A stretch of DNA of 64,000 nucleotides. It comes from RBG-16-49-21 sp040768125. GTDB lineage: Bacteria > Spirochaetota > UBA4802 > UBA5550. How positions within the stretch are numbered: position 1 is the first letter of the stretch; every line of letters starts with the position of its first letter. Made by a program: the position numbers and the translations under genes. The notes beneath the pieces are model-generated. The model did no database searches. It worked only from the letters and a program-made list of their open reading frames with translations, and was not told the origin of the DNA. Location: NCBI GenBank assembly GCA_040768125.1, contig JAXGNG010000005.1, positions 62,001-126,000 of the forward strand. Reading direction: 5' to 3'. Positions 25,400 to 35,240 of this stretch are shown here, piece after piece.

Positions 25400-28300
25400 A
25401 TGAGAAGATTTCTAACCATCATCATCGGAATCATCCTCGCCGCGGGGCTCTCTACGGGATGCTCAAAAAAGGACCTCGAGGCGTTCCAGCGGAACGATCC
25501 CTATCCTCCCTACAACCTCCTGAAGCTCTTCGACGGCTTCCCTTCCCTGAAGGACGGCGTGGACAGCCTGAGTACCCAGAAGATAAACTACGGCCTGGGC
25601 CGCATGCTCGACCTCGGGATCGACATGCCGGAATTCCTCGCCCTCGCCATTGAATTGATCGAGGCCGGTGTGGCGCCGGGTGACCCTTTTCTCACGGATC
25701 TGCTCGGCGAGCTAGCCGAACTACTGGGGGTTCTGCGCGACGACGAGCCCTATCATTACGACGATCCTTCGGATGAAGACGGCGGGTTCTACGACGGGAG
25801 CTCCCTCACCCTGGCCCAGCGCCAGCGGGGTTTTTACGAGGCGCTAGATACGGTGATGAACAACACGGACATGGGAGGCGACGTCCTGGCCATGGCGGCC
25901 CAGGTGGTGAACTACCTGGCCACGGAGAAGACACCGGCGGAGATCGAGGAAACGATCGGGGAAATGATGGCGGTGCGCGTGTACCAGGAATGCATGTACG
26001 ACGATGTCACGGGTTACGCTGTGGACCTCCAGGCCGGGAGTTACACCACGGACCAGCTTGCGGCACTTAGTATCGCCGACAACGACATCTCATCACTCGA
26101 GGTGCCGATAGGCATGAAAATCACCCTGTACAGCGATGATAACTTCTTGGGAGATTCTCTCGAACTTTCCGGTAATGACCGGTGCCTCACGGACAATCCC
26201 CTGGGGGCTGGGGACTGGGACGACCAGGCCTCCTCGATAAGGGTCGAATACGACGTCAAAAAGCTCGCAAAGCTCCTGGGCAAGGTGACCATGACCTGCG
26301 ACTACCCGATGTGGGTGGACGGGAGTCACGTCCCGCCGGCGAACCGCGACGACGCAAACTCGAGTTCCTACACCACGAACACCGATCTTGGCAATGCGGT
26401 GAAGGGAGTGGTGGGGCTCCTCTATGGCCTGAACAGCATCTCCGCGGCGGAGCCCGAGGTGCGGAACACCCTGAACGCCATCATCCAGACGGACCTCCCG
26501 GCCCTCATGGGCGCTCTTGACAGCGCGACCATAGAGACCCTGATCCAGGGGCTCGCGGACCGCTTCGCCACGGACGAGATCACACCGGGGGGCAACACCT
26601 ATGATACCGACGCCTCGTATAATAACCCCTCGAACCCCTACGTGAACGCGGCGCTCAAGGAGACCATCCGGGATGTATTTCCCGCGGCGGTGAAGCTCTT
26701 CATCCGCGACGACGGCACGGGCGACGCGGACTACTCGATTTTTGAAAACAACAGCGGCCACTCCCCTGTGGAGGCCCTTGCCCCGGCCCTGGCGCGGCTC
26801 AGGGATATCGGCATCGACTACTCACAGCCGGAGTACGCCCTTGAACAGACCCTGAAACAGATGGTGGAGTACAATGCCTACGGCCAGCTCAGGGGAGGGG
26901 GCAACTTTAACGTCTCCGCACTTGACCACCTGATCTACACCATCGGCGCAGCCTATCACTTCGGGTACCTGGCGCGGAACAGTTCGAGCGGTGAGCCCAC
27001 CTGGGAAGGTAATCCCGCTAATAATTTTCCCGCTCCTGGCTCAGGTGCATGGGGGCATGAGAGAGCCACCAATGGCTGCATCACGGTCAATGACAGCATG
27101 TATAATTTAACTGCGAAGCCTATGATTGAAATTGATGAATGGTTGTTTGGAGTATGGCATGTTCAGTTTTCTTTTGGTGATTCATACAGCCTGGCATTGG
27201 CGCACAGGAACGACCAGGGCCCACGTATCGGAAGGAGTTCAGGCTCTTTCACCAACGGCGAGCTCGCAAGCAAGGGCTTCTACATGGGGTATGATTATCC
27301 CACGCTTCTGCTTTTACCGAGCCAGTGCGCAGGTGACGCGGGGATACCCAACGGCGGGGAGCGCGCCATCACCCCGTCCTCGCCAGGGACCACTGTGAGT
27401 GTTCCGGGGAGCGTATCACAGAACGACTACCGCACCTACTTCCCGAAGGTGGCGGACGGGAAGGGCATCCTGAACACGGCCCACTTCATGATGGCCTGGA
27501 TCGCCAGGGCCTGCTGGGACGGCCAGGGGCCCTACTATGCCACGGCGGGGGGTACCACCACGACCTGGGACTTCCCGGGCCATCCCGGGGTTATGGCCGA
27601 GGTCTACTATAAGCCGAACGGCGAGGTCTACTGCTTCGTGTACAAGGAAGACCCGGGAGACGCCTCCACCTGGCACTACCACTACCCCAGCGGGACGACA
27701 CAGCTTTCCCAGGTGGGCGTGACAAGCAACGACGCTGAGGACCCGGATGACTCGGGCACGCCGAAGCAGCGGATCAACCGGTATAGTGATATCGTCAGGT
27801 CCGATGACTACCTGATAGAAAACGGTCATGCGGGAAATTTTTTAGCTCCCCCGATGAATCCCGAAAATCCATCAGGTGTTGTCGCGGGTTCGGGTGACAA
27901 CTATTCCGGGAAATACAATCTTGTTCCAGACTCGCATAACTCGTCGTATTTCCAGATATACGAAAGGGTGCATGAGATAAGCGCATCTACTCCAAGGGAG
28001 TGCGACACCCAGGAGGAGGCGATCTACCGGAACTTCCAGTGGCTCATGCTTGAAAAAAAGTTTATGTTCATCATACCAATGAATATTTTTGTTAATTTAG
28101 GATTAGAAATCCTTCATTTGAATTCAGGCACGTATGTAATAATTGAAGGTAATGGCCTTCTCGGTCTCGCAAACGCGAAGAAGGGAGCTAACAACTCCAG
28201 GTGGGCGCTTCGGGGCGAGAGTGACTGGTCCCAGACAAACGGCATAGTAACCAACAACTACGATTACGGCGATTCAAGCTATCTCGGCGACGGAAGGATA

Positions 28301-29761
28301 ATCGTATTCGCTCGGCAGAACAATACAAACCTTGTAAATGCGGATGTGCTGTTCCATGACATACTCGGAGATGGCTACGTGCTTCCTGACATCGTGGGGA
28401 AGAACATCCACCCGGCGGTGAACATGGCATTCCCGCTTCAGGACAATACGGGCAACTTCCAGAGCTGTATCCCTTCAAACTCGTCAGATATCGGCGATAC
28501 CAACAGCACGGTGTGGCAGAACCGGAGCAGGCTCTTCCCCGTGCTCCTGGCCCTGATCGGCACCATGATGGACGGCACTTATTATGATGTGGCGGGCTCA
28601 GGTAATAACTATAACTACGACGGGAACCACAAGTATCCCCTGGCGGAGCTCCTGGAGGGGCTCATGATCCCCCTGGGCAAGCCGATGCTCCGCTACTGGA
28701 CCGACTCTGAGGCCTTTGGCGGAAATGCCTCCACTGGACGCTGGGTGCCGCGGATTGAGGATGAAAGCAGAGGCAACTACTCGTACTTTAATCCCGTTGT
28801 AAAAAATAGCGGTGATGCAACCGACTACCGGCCGCGGAACATCCGCACCATGCTGTCGCTCCTGGCGGGGAGCACGGACAGCTCGAGCGACGGGTTGCTC
28901 GCGGTGATGGCGGACAATTCCCAGATGGTGTCGCGTATTATCGCACTCCTCCAGACACTTGGGGCGGACGGGTACGACTCCGAGCGGGAGGAGGTGTTCA
29001 AGGGGCTGGAACAGCTCATGACGGCGATGAAGATCGACAAAAGCGAGGTCATCGGTACGGCGGGTCGGTCGAGCATCGATAATTCCCGGTACGAGTGGAT
29101 ATTCTCGAAGCGGAAAGAAGACCTCGACATGGAGGAGGTGCTCGGCTATGAAGGGCCCTACCGCGCGGGTGACGACTGGAGCGACTTCAGGGACTTCCTC
29201 GACCTGGCGAAGACCTTCATCGGCGGGTCTCGAGACATCACGCCGAACCTGGTGAACATCATGAACGCGGTCCTGGCCCAGCCCCTCACGGAAGACCAGG
29301 TCCACGGCCTGATCTACACGGCGGGCAAGATCTTCGCGCGGCACAAGCAGGACTACGCGCATCCCTACCCGGCGCCGGATGTTGACGAGGCCTGGAATTA
29401 CCATGGCGATACCGAGAATAACGACGCGTTGATTTCTATTCTTTCCACGCTGCCCAAGGTGCACGACATACTGGCTGACGGCTCCGGCGGCAACTACGGC
29501 CTGATGATGGCGAACATGGACCAGCTTCTCTCTGACCATGACAGCCTCCTCTACTACGTCATGGAGAACATGACCACGAGTTATGGTTCGGATCAGATAC
29601 TGGAGGACCTCCAGGATTTCCTCCAGTGGCATATCGTGAGCGATCCGAATTCGCCCCTCTGGCGCGACCTGGCCCTGATGCTTGACGGCATGGCGGGCAT
29701 GGTGGGGAATCCGTGGGATATAAATGTTCTGTTTGACTACTACGGGTTCCAGAGGAATTAG
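25400..29761 (+). CDS. Giant lipoprotein 1 with beta/gamma-crystallin-type motif
   Basis: About 1,453 residues. The start ATG 25400 follows GGAGAAGG, and the signal peptide ends in the lipobox LSTGC, so it is probably a membrane-anchored lipoprotein. Residues about 236-285 carry a Greek-key motif (ITLYSDDNFLGDS) ending in DDQASSIRV, which fits the N/D-N/D-x-x-S/T-S calcium site of beta/gamma-crystallins. The rest is unrecognised: helical repeats at both ends, Asn/Gly/Tyr-rich beta segments in the middle, and no catalytic motif. It is a tandem paralogue of the next gene. Long blocks are identical (for example KLAKLLGKVTMTCDYP and NMDQLLSDHDS), while AT-rich inner stretches differ. Likely surface exposed; function unknown. 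Confidence 0.82.
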   Translation: MRRFLTIIIGIILAAGLSTGCSKKDLEAFQRNDPYPPYNLLKLFDGFPSLKDGVDSLSTQKINYGLGRMLDLGIDMPEFLALAIELIEAGVAPGDPFLTDLLGELAELLGVLRDDEPYHYDDPSDEDGGFYDGSSLTLAQRQRGFYEALDTVMNNTDMGGDVLAMAAQVVNYLATEKTPAEIEETIGEMMAVRVYQECMYDDVTGYAVDLQAGSYTTDQLAALSIADNDISSLEVPIGMKITLYSDDNFLGDSLELSGNDRCLTDNPLGAGDWDDQASSIRVEYDVKKLAKLLGKVTMTCDYPMWVDGSHVPPANRDDANSSSYTTNTDLGNAVKGVVGLLYGLNSISAAEPEVRNTLNAIIQTDLPALMGALDSATIETLIQGLADRFATDEITPGGNTYDTDASYNNPSNPYVNAALKETIRDVFPAAVKLFIRDDGTGDADYSIFENNSGHSPVEALAPALARLRDIGIDYSQPEYALEQTLKQMVEYNAYGQLRGGGNFNVSALDHLIYTIGAAYHFGYLARNSSSGEPTWEGNPANNFPAPGSGAWGHERATNGCITVNDSMYNLTAKPMIEIDEWLFGVWHVQFSFGDSYSLALAHRNDQGPRIGRSSGSFTNGELASKGFYMGYDYPTLLLLPSQCAGDAGIPNGGERAITPSSPGTTVSVPGSVSQNDYRTYFPKVADGKGILNTAHFMMAWIARACWDGQGPYYATAGGTTTTWDFPGHPGVMAEVYYKPNGEVYCFVYKEDPGDASTWHYHYPSGTTQLSQVGVTSNDAEDPDDSGTPKQRINRYSDIVRSDDYLIENGHAGNFLAPPMNPENPSGVVAGSGDNYSGKYNLVPDSHNSSYFQIYERVHEISASTPRECDTQEEAIYRNFQWLMLEKKFMFIIPMNIFVNLGLEILHLNSGTYVIIEGNGLLGLANAKKGANNSRWALRGESDWSQTNGIVTNNYDYGDSSYLGDGRIIVFARQNNTNLVNADVLFHDILGDGYVLPDIVGKNIHPAVNMAFPLQDNTGNFQSCIPSNSSDIGDTNSTVWQNRSRLFPVLLALIGTMMDGTYYDVAGSGNNYNYDGNHKYPLAELLEGLMIPLGKPMLRYWTDSEAFGGNASTGRWVPRIEDESRGNYSYFNPVVKNSGDATDYRPRNIRTMLSLLAGSTDSSSDGLLAVMADNSQMVSRIIALLQTLGADGYDSEREEVFKGLEQLMTAMKIDKSEVIGTAGRSSIDNSRYEWIFSKRKEDLDMEEVLGYEGPYRAGDDWSDFRDFLDLAKTFIGGSRDITPNLVNIMNAVLAQPLTEDQVHGLIYTAGKIFARHKQDYAHPYPAPDVDEAWNYHGDTENNDALISILSTLPKVHDILADGSGGNYGLMMANMDQLLSDHDSLLYYVMENMTTSYGSDQILEDLQDFLQWHIVSDPNSPLWRDLALMLDGMAGMVGNPWDINVLFDYYGFQRN

Positions 29762-29767
29762 ATGACC

Positions 29768-29862
29768 TCACCCCGCCTCCGGCGCGCCCTCTCCACGGGA
29801 GAGGGCTCCGAGGTAAGGTAGTGGTTGGTAGAGCCCCCCTGTGGGGGGTCGGGGGGGCGGGA
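29768..29862. repeat. Intergenic GC-rich hairpins between the giant paralogues
   Basis: Two adjacent hairpins: GCCCTCTCC with its complement (29786-29806) and CCCCCC-TGT-GGGGGG (29834-29848), followed by a G-run. They resemble the small intergenic repeats common in GC-rich bacteria. A role in mRNA 3'-end protection of the upstream gene is possible; there is no T-tract. Confidence 0.55.
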
Positions 29863-29918
29863 TTCCAGGATGATCAAAACTGACCCGCTGGTCATTATTT
29901 GTTAAATCTGATATTGAA

Positions 29919-29946
29919 TAGACAGGGGGCCTTATATTATGATAAT
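29919..29946 (+). promoter_or_regulatory. Probable promoter of giant lipoprotein 2
   Basis: TAGACA, 16-base spacer, GATAAT. The start point would be near 29953, upstream of the palindrome at 29991-30004. Confidence 0.5.
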
Positions 29947-29990
29947 TTCTTTCTTAACTAATACAAAAAAATTTCAAAGCAATAATAAAA

Positions 29991-30004
29991 ACCGTCCGGA
30001 CGGT
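29991..30004. promoter_or_regulatory. CCG...CGG leader palindrome, copy 2
   Basis: ACCGTCCGGACGGT, a perfect 14-base palindrome, then ATATTTTTTA, 27 bases before the start codon. It could fold as a CCGG-loop hairpin followed by a U-run, so attenuation is possible as well as operator function. Confidence 0.6.
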
Positions 30005-30031
30005 ATATTTTTTATTGGGGGTCTCACGATC

Positions 30032-33000
30032 ATGATGAAAAGGATCTCTGCATTCCTGGTGGGTATCGTACTTGCCGCGGGTCTCAGCACCGGCTGCTCA
30101 AAGAAGGATCTGGACGCGTTCCAGACCAATGACCCCTATCCACCCTACAATCTTTTAAAAATATTCGACGGTTTCCCCTCCCTGAAGGACGGCATTGACC
30201 ATCTGGGCACCCAGGAGATAAACGCGGGCCTGGGCCGCATGCTCGACATGGGAATCGATATGCCGGAGTTCCTGGCCATCGCGGTCGAGCTGGTGGAGGC
30301 CCCCTTCCTGGCGCCGATGCTCGGCGAACTCGGCGAGCTCCTCGGGGTGCTGAACGACGACGCGCCTGCGCACTATGACGATCCCTCGGATGACGACGGC
30401 GGGTTCTACGACGGGAGTTCCCTCTCCATGGCGGATCGGCAGGACGGGTTTTACGCGGCCCTCGACACGGTGATGAACAACACGGAGCTGAGCGGCGACG
30501 TCATGGCCATGGCGGCCCAGGTGGTGAACTACCTGGCCACTGAGAAGACGCCGGAGGAGATCGAGGACACCATAGGGGAAATGACCGCGGTGCGGGTGTA
30601 TGAGAATGATATGTACGGCTACGCTGGCGGGTATGCAGTGGACCTGAGCGCCGGGACCTATACCACGGCCCAGCTTGCGGACCTTGGAATCGCCGATAAC
30701 ACGATTTCGTCCCTCGAGGTGCCGATCGGCATGAAGATAACACTTTACGATGGTGACAGTTTTGCCGGGTCTTCACTTGAGCTTACAGGTTCTGATCGCT
30801 GTCTCACGGATGAGAGTTTCAACAACATCACCTCATCGATAAGGATCGAATACGACGTCAACAAGCTCGCGAAGCTCCTGGGCAAGGTGACCATGACCTG
30901 CGACTACCCGATGTGGGTGAATTCGAGTTACGTACCGGCGACGAACCGTGATGACGCGAACGCGGAGTCCTACACCACAAACACCGATCTCGGCAACGCC
31001 GTGGAGGGCGTGAACGGCCTCCTGAGGGGCCTCAACACCGTGGCGGCGGACAACGAGGAGCTGCGCTTCATCATCAACGACATGATCCTCTATGACCTGC
31101 CGGCCCTCCTCAACGCGCCGGACAGCTCGAACAAAATCAAGAACACGGTGATCAACCTTTCGAATTACTTCGCCCCCACCGAAATTGGGAGCAACGCTTA
31201 TGACCTGGCGGATTACCATAACACCAATCCCTACGTGAACGCGTCACTGAAGGAGGCCGTGCGGGACATGGTTCCCAACCTCGCGAAGCTCTTCATCCGG
31301 GACGACGACAGCGCGGCCACGGACGACGCACTCAAGATATTCAACAACCCGAACGGCCGCTCTCCCGTGGAGGAGCTCACGGTGTCGCTGGACAAGCTCA
31401 AGACCGCGGGCATCGACTATTCCTCCGTGTCCCTAGAGCCTTCGATCAAGCGGATGCTCGAGCGGAACGGCCGGGGGCGCCTCCGCGCCTCGGATGGGAG
31501 CTGGTCAAACCTCTCCTACCTGGACCACCTTGTGTACACCATTGCCGGGAGCTACAACTTCGGGTATCTGACGAGAACGAGCGGAGGACAGGGAGAGGAG
31601 CCGCATAACAACTGGGGCTACAATCATGGCACCGCCACGAAGGGTATCATCACCATAAATGATTCCATGTACGCGATGACCTCGCATAAGGTCGAAATTT
31701 GCGGAATAGGCCTGATGGGTGCCTACGACCTGGCGCTTTCCAAGCGTCGGGATCAGGGGAACAAAATAGGTCGCAGTTCCTCTCCCTTCACGGCACAAGA
31801 GTTTTCAGATCATAAGTTTTATATGGGGTATGATTATCCCACTCTCCTTCTTCTTCCCAGCGGGTGCGCGGGGGACGCGGGGATACCCAATGGCGGACAG
31901 ACGGCGGTGAATAATCCCACTGATACGACAGGAACCGAGGGCTCGAACGATGACTTCAGGACCTACTTCCCCAAGGTGGCGGACGGAAAGGGGGTGCTGA
32001 ACACCGCGCAGTTTCTCATGGGGTGGCTCGCCCGGGTATGCTGGGACGGGCAGGGACCCTACTATTACAGTCCGGAGAAGGGCGGCGACGCGGCGGATAT
32101 CACCACTTTTAACTGGCCCGGCAAAGGCAGCAGGAGCGTCTATCGCTACTACAAGCCTAACGGCGAGGTCTATGCCTATATCTACAAGCCTGACCTGAAT
32201 GATGCTGTGACCTGGGAATTTTTTTATCCCCATGCGGCGCACACGGGAATCGGCAACGATGTTTCTGATAATGTGAACAATCCTTCCGACATTGGTTCTC
32301 AGCGTGCAAACCGGTATCAAGAGGTATTAAAGTCGGATTATTGGATTATAAGAAGAAACGAAAGGTATTGGGATCTTTTAAAATTTAAATGGGTCGATCC
32401 TAGATATATGTCACCGCCCATGTATGAAAATGGAGCACAATGGGTAGATGATGATAATAAGTTTCATCTTAACTCATGCAGTAACGGAGACCAACAGGCC
32501 GGTTACTTTAAATTTTTTGAAAAAATACCTGAAAATAGCACAGACAGGGAATGCCGCTCCCAGGAAGAGGCCCTATATCGAAACCTCCAATGGTTTCTTC
32601 TTGAGAAAAAATTCGTTTTTACCATTCCTATGTGGGTTGATGCGATACTGGAAAAGGGAGGTGCTTTTATAGTTATTGAGGCGAATGGTGCTGTGGGTCT
32701 TGCCAATGCGCGGAAACAGGCGTCGACGAACGCAAACGGGAAATGGGTGTTCAGGGGCGACAGGGGAGAGCCGGGTAACCACGTGAACCCGAACTATGAT
32801 CTAAACCCGGATTACGGTGATTCAGAGTATCCCGGCGATGGACGGATAATCGTGTTCAGCAGGAAGGCGAGTGCTGTAGTCCTTACCATTACCGCGGATT
32901 ATCTCTTTAATGAGATTCTCGGCAACGGGTATGTGCTCCCTGACGCCGTGGGCCGGAATATCGATCCCGTTATACGAATGGGATTCCTGGAGGAAGATGC

Positions 33001-34285
33001 CTATATTTCCTCGACTCACGCCGACATAGGCGTGGACGGCACGGATCTCTGGGACAACCGGAACAAGTTCTTCCCGCTTCTTCTCGCCATCACCGGCACG
33101 CTCTACGAGGGATCGAGCTACACCAAGACCGCCTCGGGGCACAACTACAACTATGACCGGTCCCAGCACAAGTATCCCCTGGCCGATCTCCTTGAAGGGG
33201 TCTTCATACCCCTCTCGAAGCCGCTGATGCGCTATTACACTGCGGACAACCGCTGGGTGCCCCGGGTGAAATCCGAGTCGGGATACGATTACCAGTACTT
33301 CAACCCGAAGACGAGTCACAGTTCCGATCCAGTGGCCGAGCAGGGCCCCTACCTTCCACGGCAGGTCGCATCTGACGGAAGCACGCCCCTCAGGACCATG
33401 CTGAGCGTGCTCACCGGTGTCGGGGCGAGCGAGACAAACGGCATCCTGCCCCTTCTCACGGACAACACGGGCCTGGTGACGCGGCTTATCTCTATGCTGC
33501 AGATGCTGGGCGACGAAACCTATGACGCGGAGCGGGAAGACATTGCCCGGGGCCTCGAGCAGGTAATGACCGCCATGAAGATCAACAAGAGCGAGGCCAT
33601 CACGGCGGGGCTCCACAAGACGCTCGATTACTCAAAGTACGAGTGGGTCTTCAACAAGCGGAACGAGGACATTGACATGGAGGACCTCCTCGGCTACGAG
33701 GGTCCCTTCCGGGTCACGGACGACTGGACCGCCGTGGATGATTCGATCAACGTGCTGAAGCAGTTCATCGGCGGCTCCCGGGACATCACGCCCAATCTCG
33801 TGAACGTGGTGAACGCGGTCCTGGCCCAGCCTCTCACGGAGGAGCAGGTCCATGGCCTGATCTACACCGCGGGCAAGATTTTCGCGCGGCACAACCAGGT
33901 CTATCCCGGCGGCGCCTGGGAATACCATGGCGACGCGGAGGAGAACGACGCGCTCCTCGGCGTGCTCTCAACGCTTCCCCAGATGCACGACATCCTGGCC
34001 GACGGCGCCGGGGGGAACTACGCCCTCATGATGGCGAACATGGACCAGCTCCTTTCGGACCACGACAGCTTCCTCTACTACGTGATGGAGAATATCACCA
34101 CGAACTACGGGTCGGAGCAGATCCTCACGGACTTCCAGGATTTTCTCGAGTGGCGTATTGTAAGCGATCCGGATTCGCCCCTCTGGCGCGACCTTGCCCT
34201 GATGCTCGACGGCATGGCGGGCATGGTGGGGAACCAGGTGGACCTGAATTCGCTCTTCGACTATTACGGGTTCACGAGGAACTGA
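30032..34285 (+). CDS. Giant lipoprotein 2 with beta/gamma-crystallin-type motif
   Basis: About 1,417 residues; paralogue of the preceding gene along nearly its whole length. ATG 30032 or 30035 begins a signal peptide with the same LSTGC lipobox. The beta/gamma-crystallin-like motif recurs at about residues 230-275 (ITLYDGDSFAGSS, then FNNITSSIRIEY), again with a complete N/D-N/D-x-x-S/T-S site. Residues about 555-880 diverge most from paralogue 1 and are noticeably AT-rich in DNA (32330-32690). The C-terminal 300 residues are nearly superimposable. No enzyme motif seen. Followed by a strong intrinsic terminator. Possible roles as adhesin, calcium-binding surface scaffold or antigen are inference. 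Confidence 0.82.
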   Translation: MMKRISAFLVGIVLAAGLSTGCSKKDLDAFQTNDPYPPYNLLKIFDGFPSLKDGIDHLGTQEINAGLGRMLDMGIDMPEFLAIAVELVEAPFLAPMLGELGELLGVLNDDAPAHYDDPSDDDGGFYDGSSLSMADRQDGFYAALDTVMNNTELSGDVMAMAAQVVNYLATEKTPEEIEDTIGEMTAVRVYENDMYGYAGGYAVDLSAGTYTTAQLADLGIADNTISSLEVPIGMKITLYDGDSFAGSSLELTGSDRCLTDESFNNITSSIRIEYDVNKLAKLLGKVTMTCDYPMWVNSSYVPATNRDDANAESYTTNTDLGNAVEGVNGLLRGLNTVAADNEELRFIINDMILYDLPALLNAPDSSNKIKNTVINLSNYFAPTEIGSNAYDLADYHNTNPYVNASLKEAVRDMVPNLAKLFIRDDDSAATDDALKIFNNPNGRSPVEELTVSLDKLKTAGIDYSSVSLEPSIKRMLERNGRGRLRASDGSWSNLSYLDHLVYTIAGSYNFGYLTRTSGGQGEEPHNNWGYNHGTATKGIITINDSMYAMTSHKVEICGIGLMGAYDLALSKRRDQGNKIGRSSSPFTAQEFSDHKFYMGYDYPTLLLLPSGCAGDAGIPNGGQTAVNNPTDTTGTEGSNDDFRTYFPKVADGKGVLNTAQFLMGWLARVCWDGQGPYYYSPEKGGDAADITTFNWPGKGSRSVYRYYKPNGEVYAYIYKPDLNDAVTWEFFYPHAAHTGIGNDVSDNVNNPSDIGSQRANRYQEVLKSDYWIIRRNERYWDLLKFKWVDPRYMSPPMYENGAQWVDDDNKFHLNSCSNGDQQAGYFKFFEKIPENSTDRECRSQEEALYRNLQWFLLEKKFVFTIPMWVDAILEKGGAFIVIEANGAVGLANARKQASTNANGKWVFRGDRGEPGNHVNPNYDLNPDYGDSEYPGDGRIIVFSRKASAVVLTITADYLFNEILGNGYVLPDAVGRNIDPVIRMGFLEEDAYISSTHADIGVDGTDLWDNRNKFFPLLLAITGTLYEGSSYTKTASGHNYNYDRSQHKYPLADLLEGVFIPLSKPLMRYYTADNRWVPRVKSESGYDYQYFNPKTSHSSDPVAEQGPYLPRQVASDGSTPLRTMLSVLTGVGASETNGILPLLTDNTGLVTRLISMLQMLGDETYDAEREDIARGLEQVMTAMKINKSEAITAGLHKTLDYSKYEWVFNKRNEDIDMEDLLGYEGPFRVTDDWTAVDDSINVLKQFIGGSRDITPNLVNVVNAVLAQPLTEEQVHGLIYTAGKIFARHNQVYPGGAWEYHGDAEENDALLGVLSTLPQMHDILADGAGGNYALMMANMDQLLSDHDSFLYYVMENITTNYGSEQILTDFQDFLEWRIVSDPDSPLWRDLALMLDGMAGMVGNQVDLNSLFDYYGFTRN

Positions 34286-34310
34286 GAGCCCCGATTTATC
34301 TGACGATGAA

Positions 34311-34339
34311 AAGCCCCCCGGCTCACGGGGGGCTTTTTT
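34311..34339 (+). terminator. Intrinsic terminator of giant lipoprotein 2
   Basis: Ten-base-pair stem AAGCCCCCCG/CGGGGGGCTT, GCTCA loop, then a T-run at 34334-34339. Confidence 0.92.
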
Positions 34340-34539
34340 ATTGGATCGATACGCAACAGACCTGATTGCTGCGATGTTTTTTCTCAATATGCTTTTTTTG
34401 TTAACATAACAGGATCAATTTTCGTATTTCATAGTGAAAACCCATGGAGACTGCAGGCAATCATCGCGTAGCGGAGTATTAAACCGGTTATTTGAATAGC
34501 TGTTACGCATACCGAAATTTCCATGGCGTTGATTAATTA

Positions 34540-34568
34540 TTGACACTACCCCGCATGCCAATTATATT
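34540..34568 (+). promoter_or_regulatory. Strong sigma-70-type promoter of hicAB
   Basis: Perfect TTGACA at 34540-34545, 17-base spacer, TATATT at 34563-34568. Transcription would begin near 34575, so translation must use the ATG at 34595 rather than the codon at 34568. Confidence 0.85.
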
Positions 34569-34594
34569 TGGTAAGCGGGCAACGCGGGAGGCGT

Positions 34595-34774
34595 ATGCCA
34601 TTATCGGGCAAAGAAATGCTCGGATTATTCAAGAAAGCCGGTTGGAGAGTATTACGCCGGAGAGGTAGTCATGTGGTGGTGGGAATCGGCGGGAAAAGGG
34701 AAACCATTCCGATGCATGGTGAACTGAAGAAGGGTCTTGAGGCACGCCTGTTGAAGAGATTGAAGGATGAATAA
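34595..34774 (+). CDS. hicA: HicA mRNA interferase toxin
   Basis: 59 residues, the usual HicA size. The dsRBD-like fold signature is clear: SGKEMLGLFKKAGWRVLRRR, then GSHVVV with the catalytic His and ETIPMHGELKKGL. HicA cleaves mRNA and tmRNA in the cytoplasm until bound by HicB. The stop lies three bases before the hicB start. The promoter upstream fixes the start at 34595. Confidence 0.92.
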   Translation: MPLSGKEMLGLFKKAGWRVLRRRGSHVVVGIGGKRETIPMHGELKKGLEARLLKRLKDE

Positions 34775-34777
34775 CAA

Positions 34778-35236
34778 ATGCACTATACCTTTAAAATACA
34801 CAAAGAGAAAAACGGGTACTGGGCGGAATGCGTGGAATTGAATGGCTGTGTTACCCAGGCCGATACCCGTGAGGCCCTTCTGAAAAACATGGAGGAAGCG
34901 CTTAATCTTTACCTCGATGAACCTGAACATTCGCCACTGCAATTTCCCATGCCGGAAAGGTCAATGTCCGGTAAAAATATCATCATGGTTCCGGTATATC
35001 CCAGGATTGCCTTTGCGCTGAATATGAAGCGCATGCGGTCCCTGAAGGGCCTCTCACAGCGCCAGGCGGCGGATTTACTGAACATGAAAAATGTGTACAG
35101 CTACCAGAGACTGGAATCAACAAAAAAGGCAAACCCGAGCCTGGAAATGATAGCAAGAATAAAGAGGGTTTTTCCGGAATTCAGCGTTGATGAAATTTTA
35201 AGGCGTGCGGAAAGGAAACGGGGGTCGCGAAAATGA
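34778..35236 (+). CDS. hicB: HicB antitoxin with C-terminal helix-turn-helix
   Basis: 152 residues. The N-terminal half is the partly degraded RNase-H-like HicB fold (YTFKIHKEKNGYWAECVEL, then GCVTQADTREALLKNMEEAL). The C-terminal half is an XRE-type helix-turn-helix (MKRMRSLKGLSQRQAADLLN, then RLESTKKANPSL) that should bind the hicAB promoter. Operon order toxin-antitoxin is normal for HicAB. An array of GC-rich repeats begins four bases after the stop codon. Confidence 0.92.
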   Translation: MHYTFKIHKEKNGYWAECVELNGCVTQADTREALLKNMEEALNLYLDEPEHSPLQFPMPERSMSGKNIIMVPVYPRIAFALNMKRMRSLKGLSQRQAADLLNMKNVYSYQRLESTKKANPSLEMIARIKRVFPEFSVDEILRRAERKRGSRK

Positions 35237-35240
35237 CACT

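Larger units (their letters stand above)
34286..34594. other. Intergenic region between giant lipoprotein 2 and hicA
   Basis: Contains the terminator at 34311-34339 and the hicAB promoter at 34540-34568. The AT-rich stretch between them holds no open frame or RNA that I can support. Confidence 0.6.
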
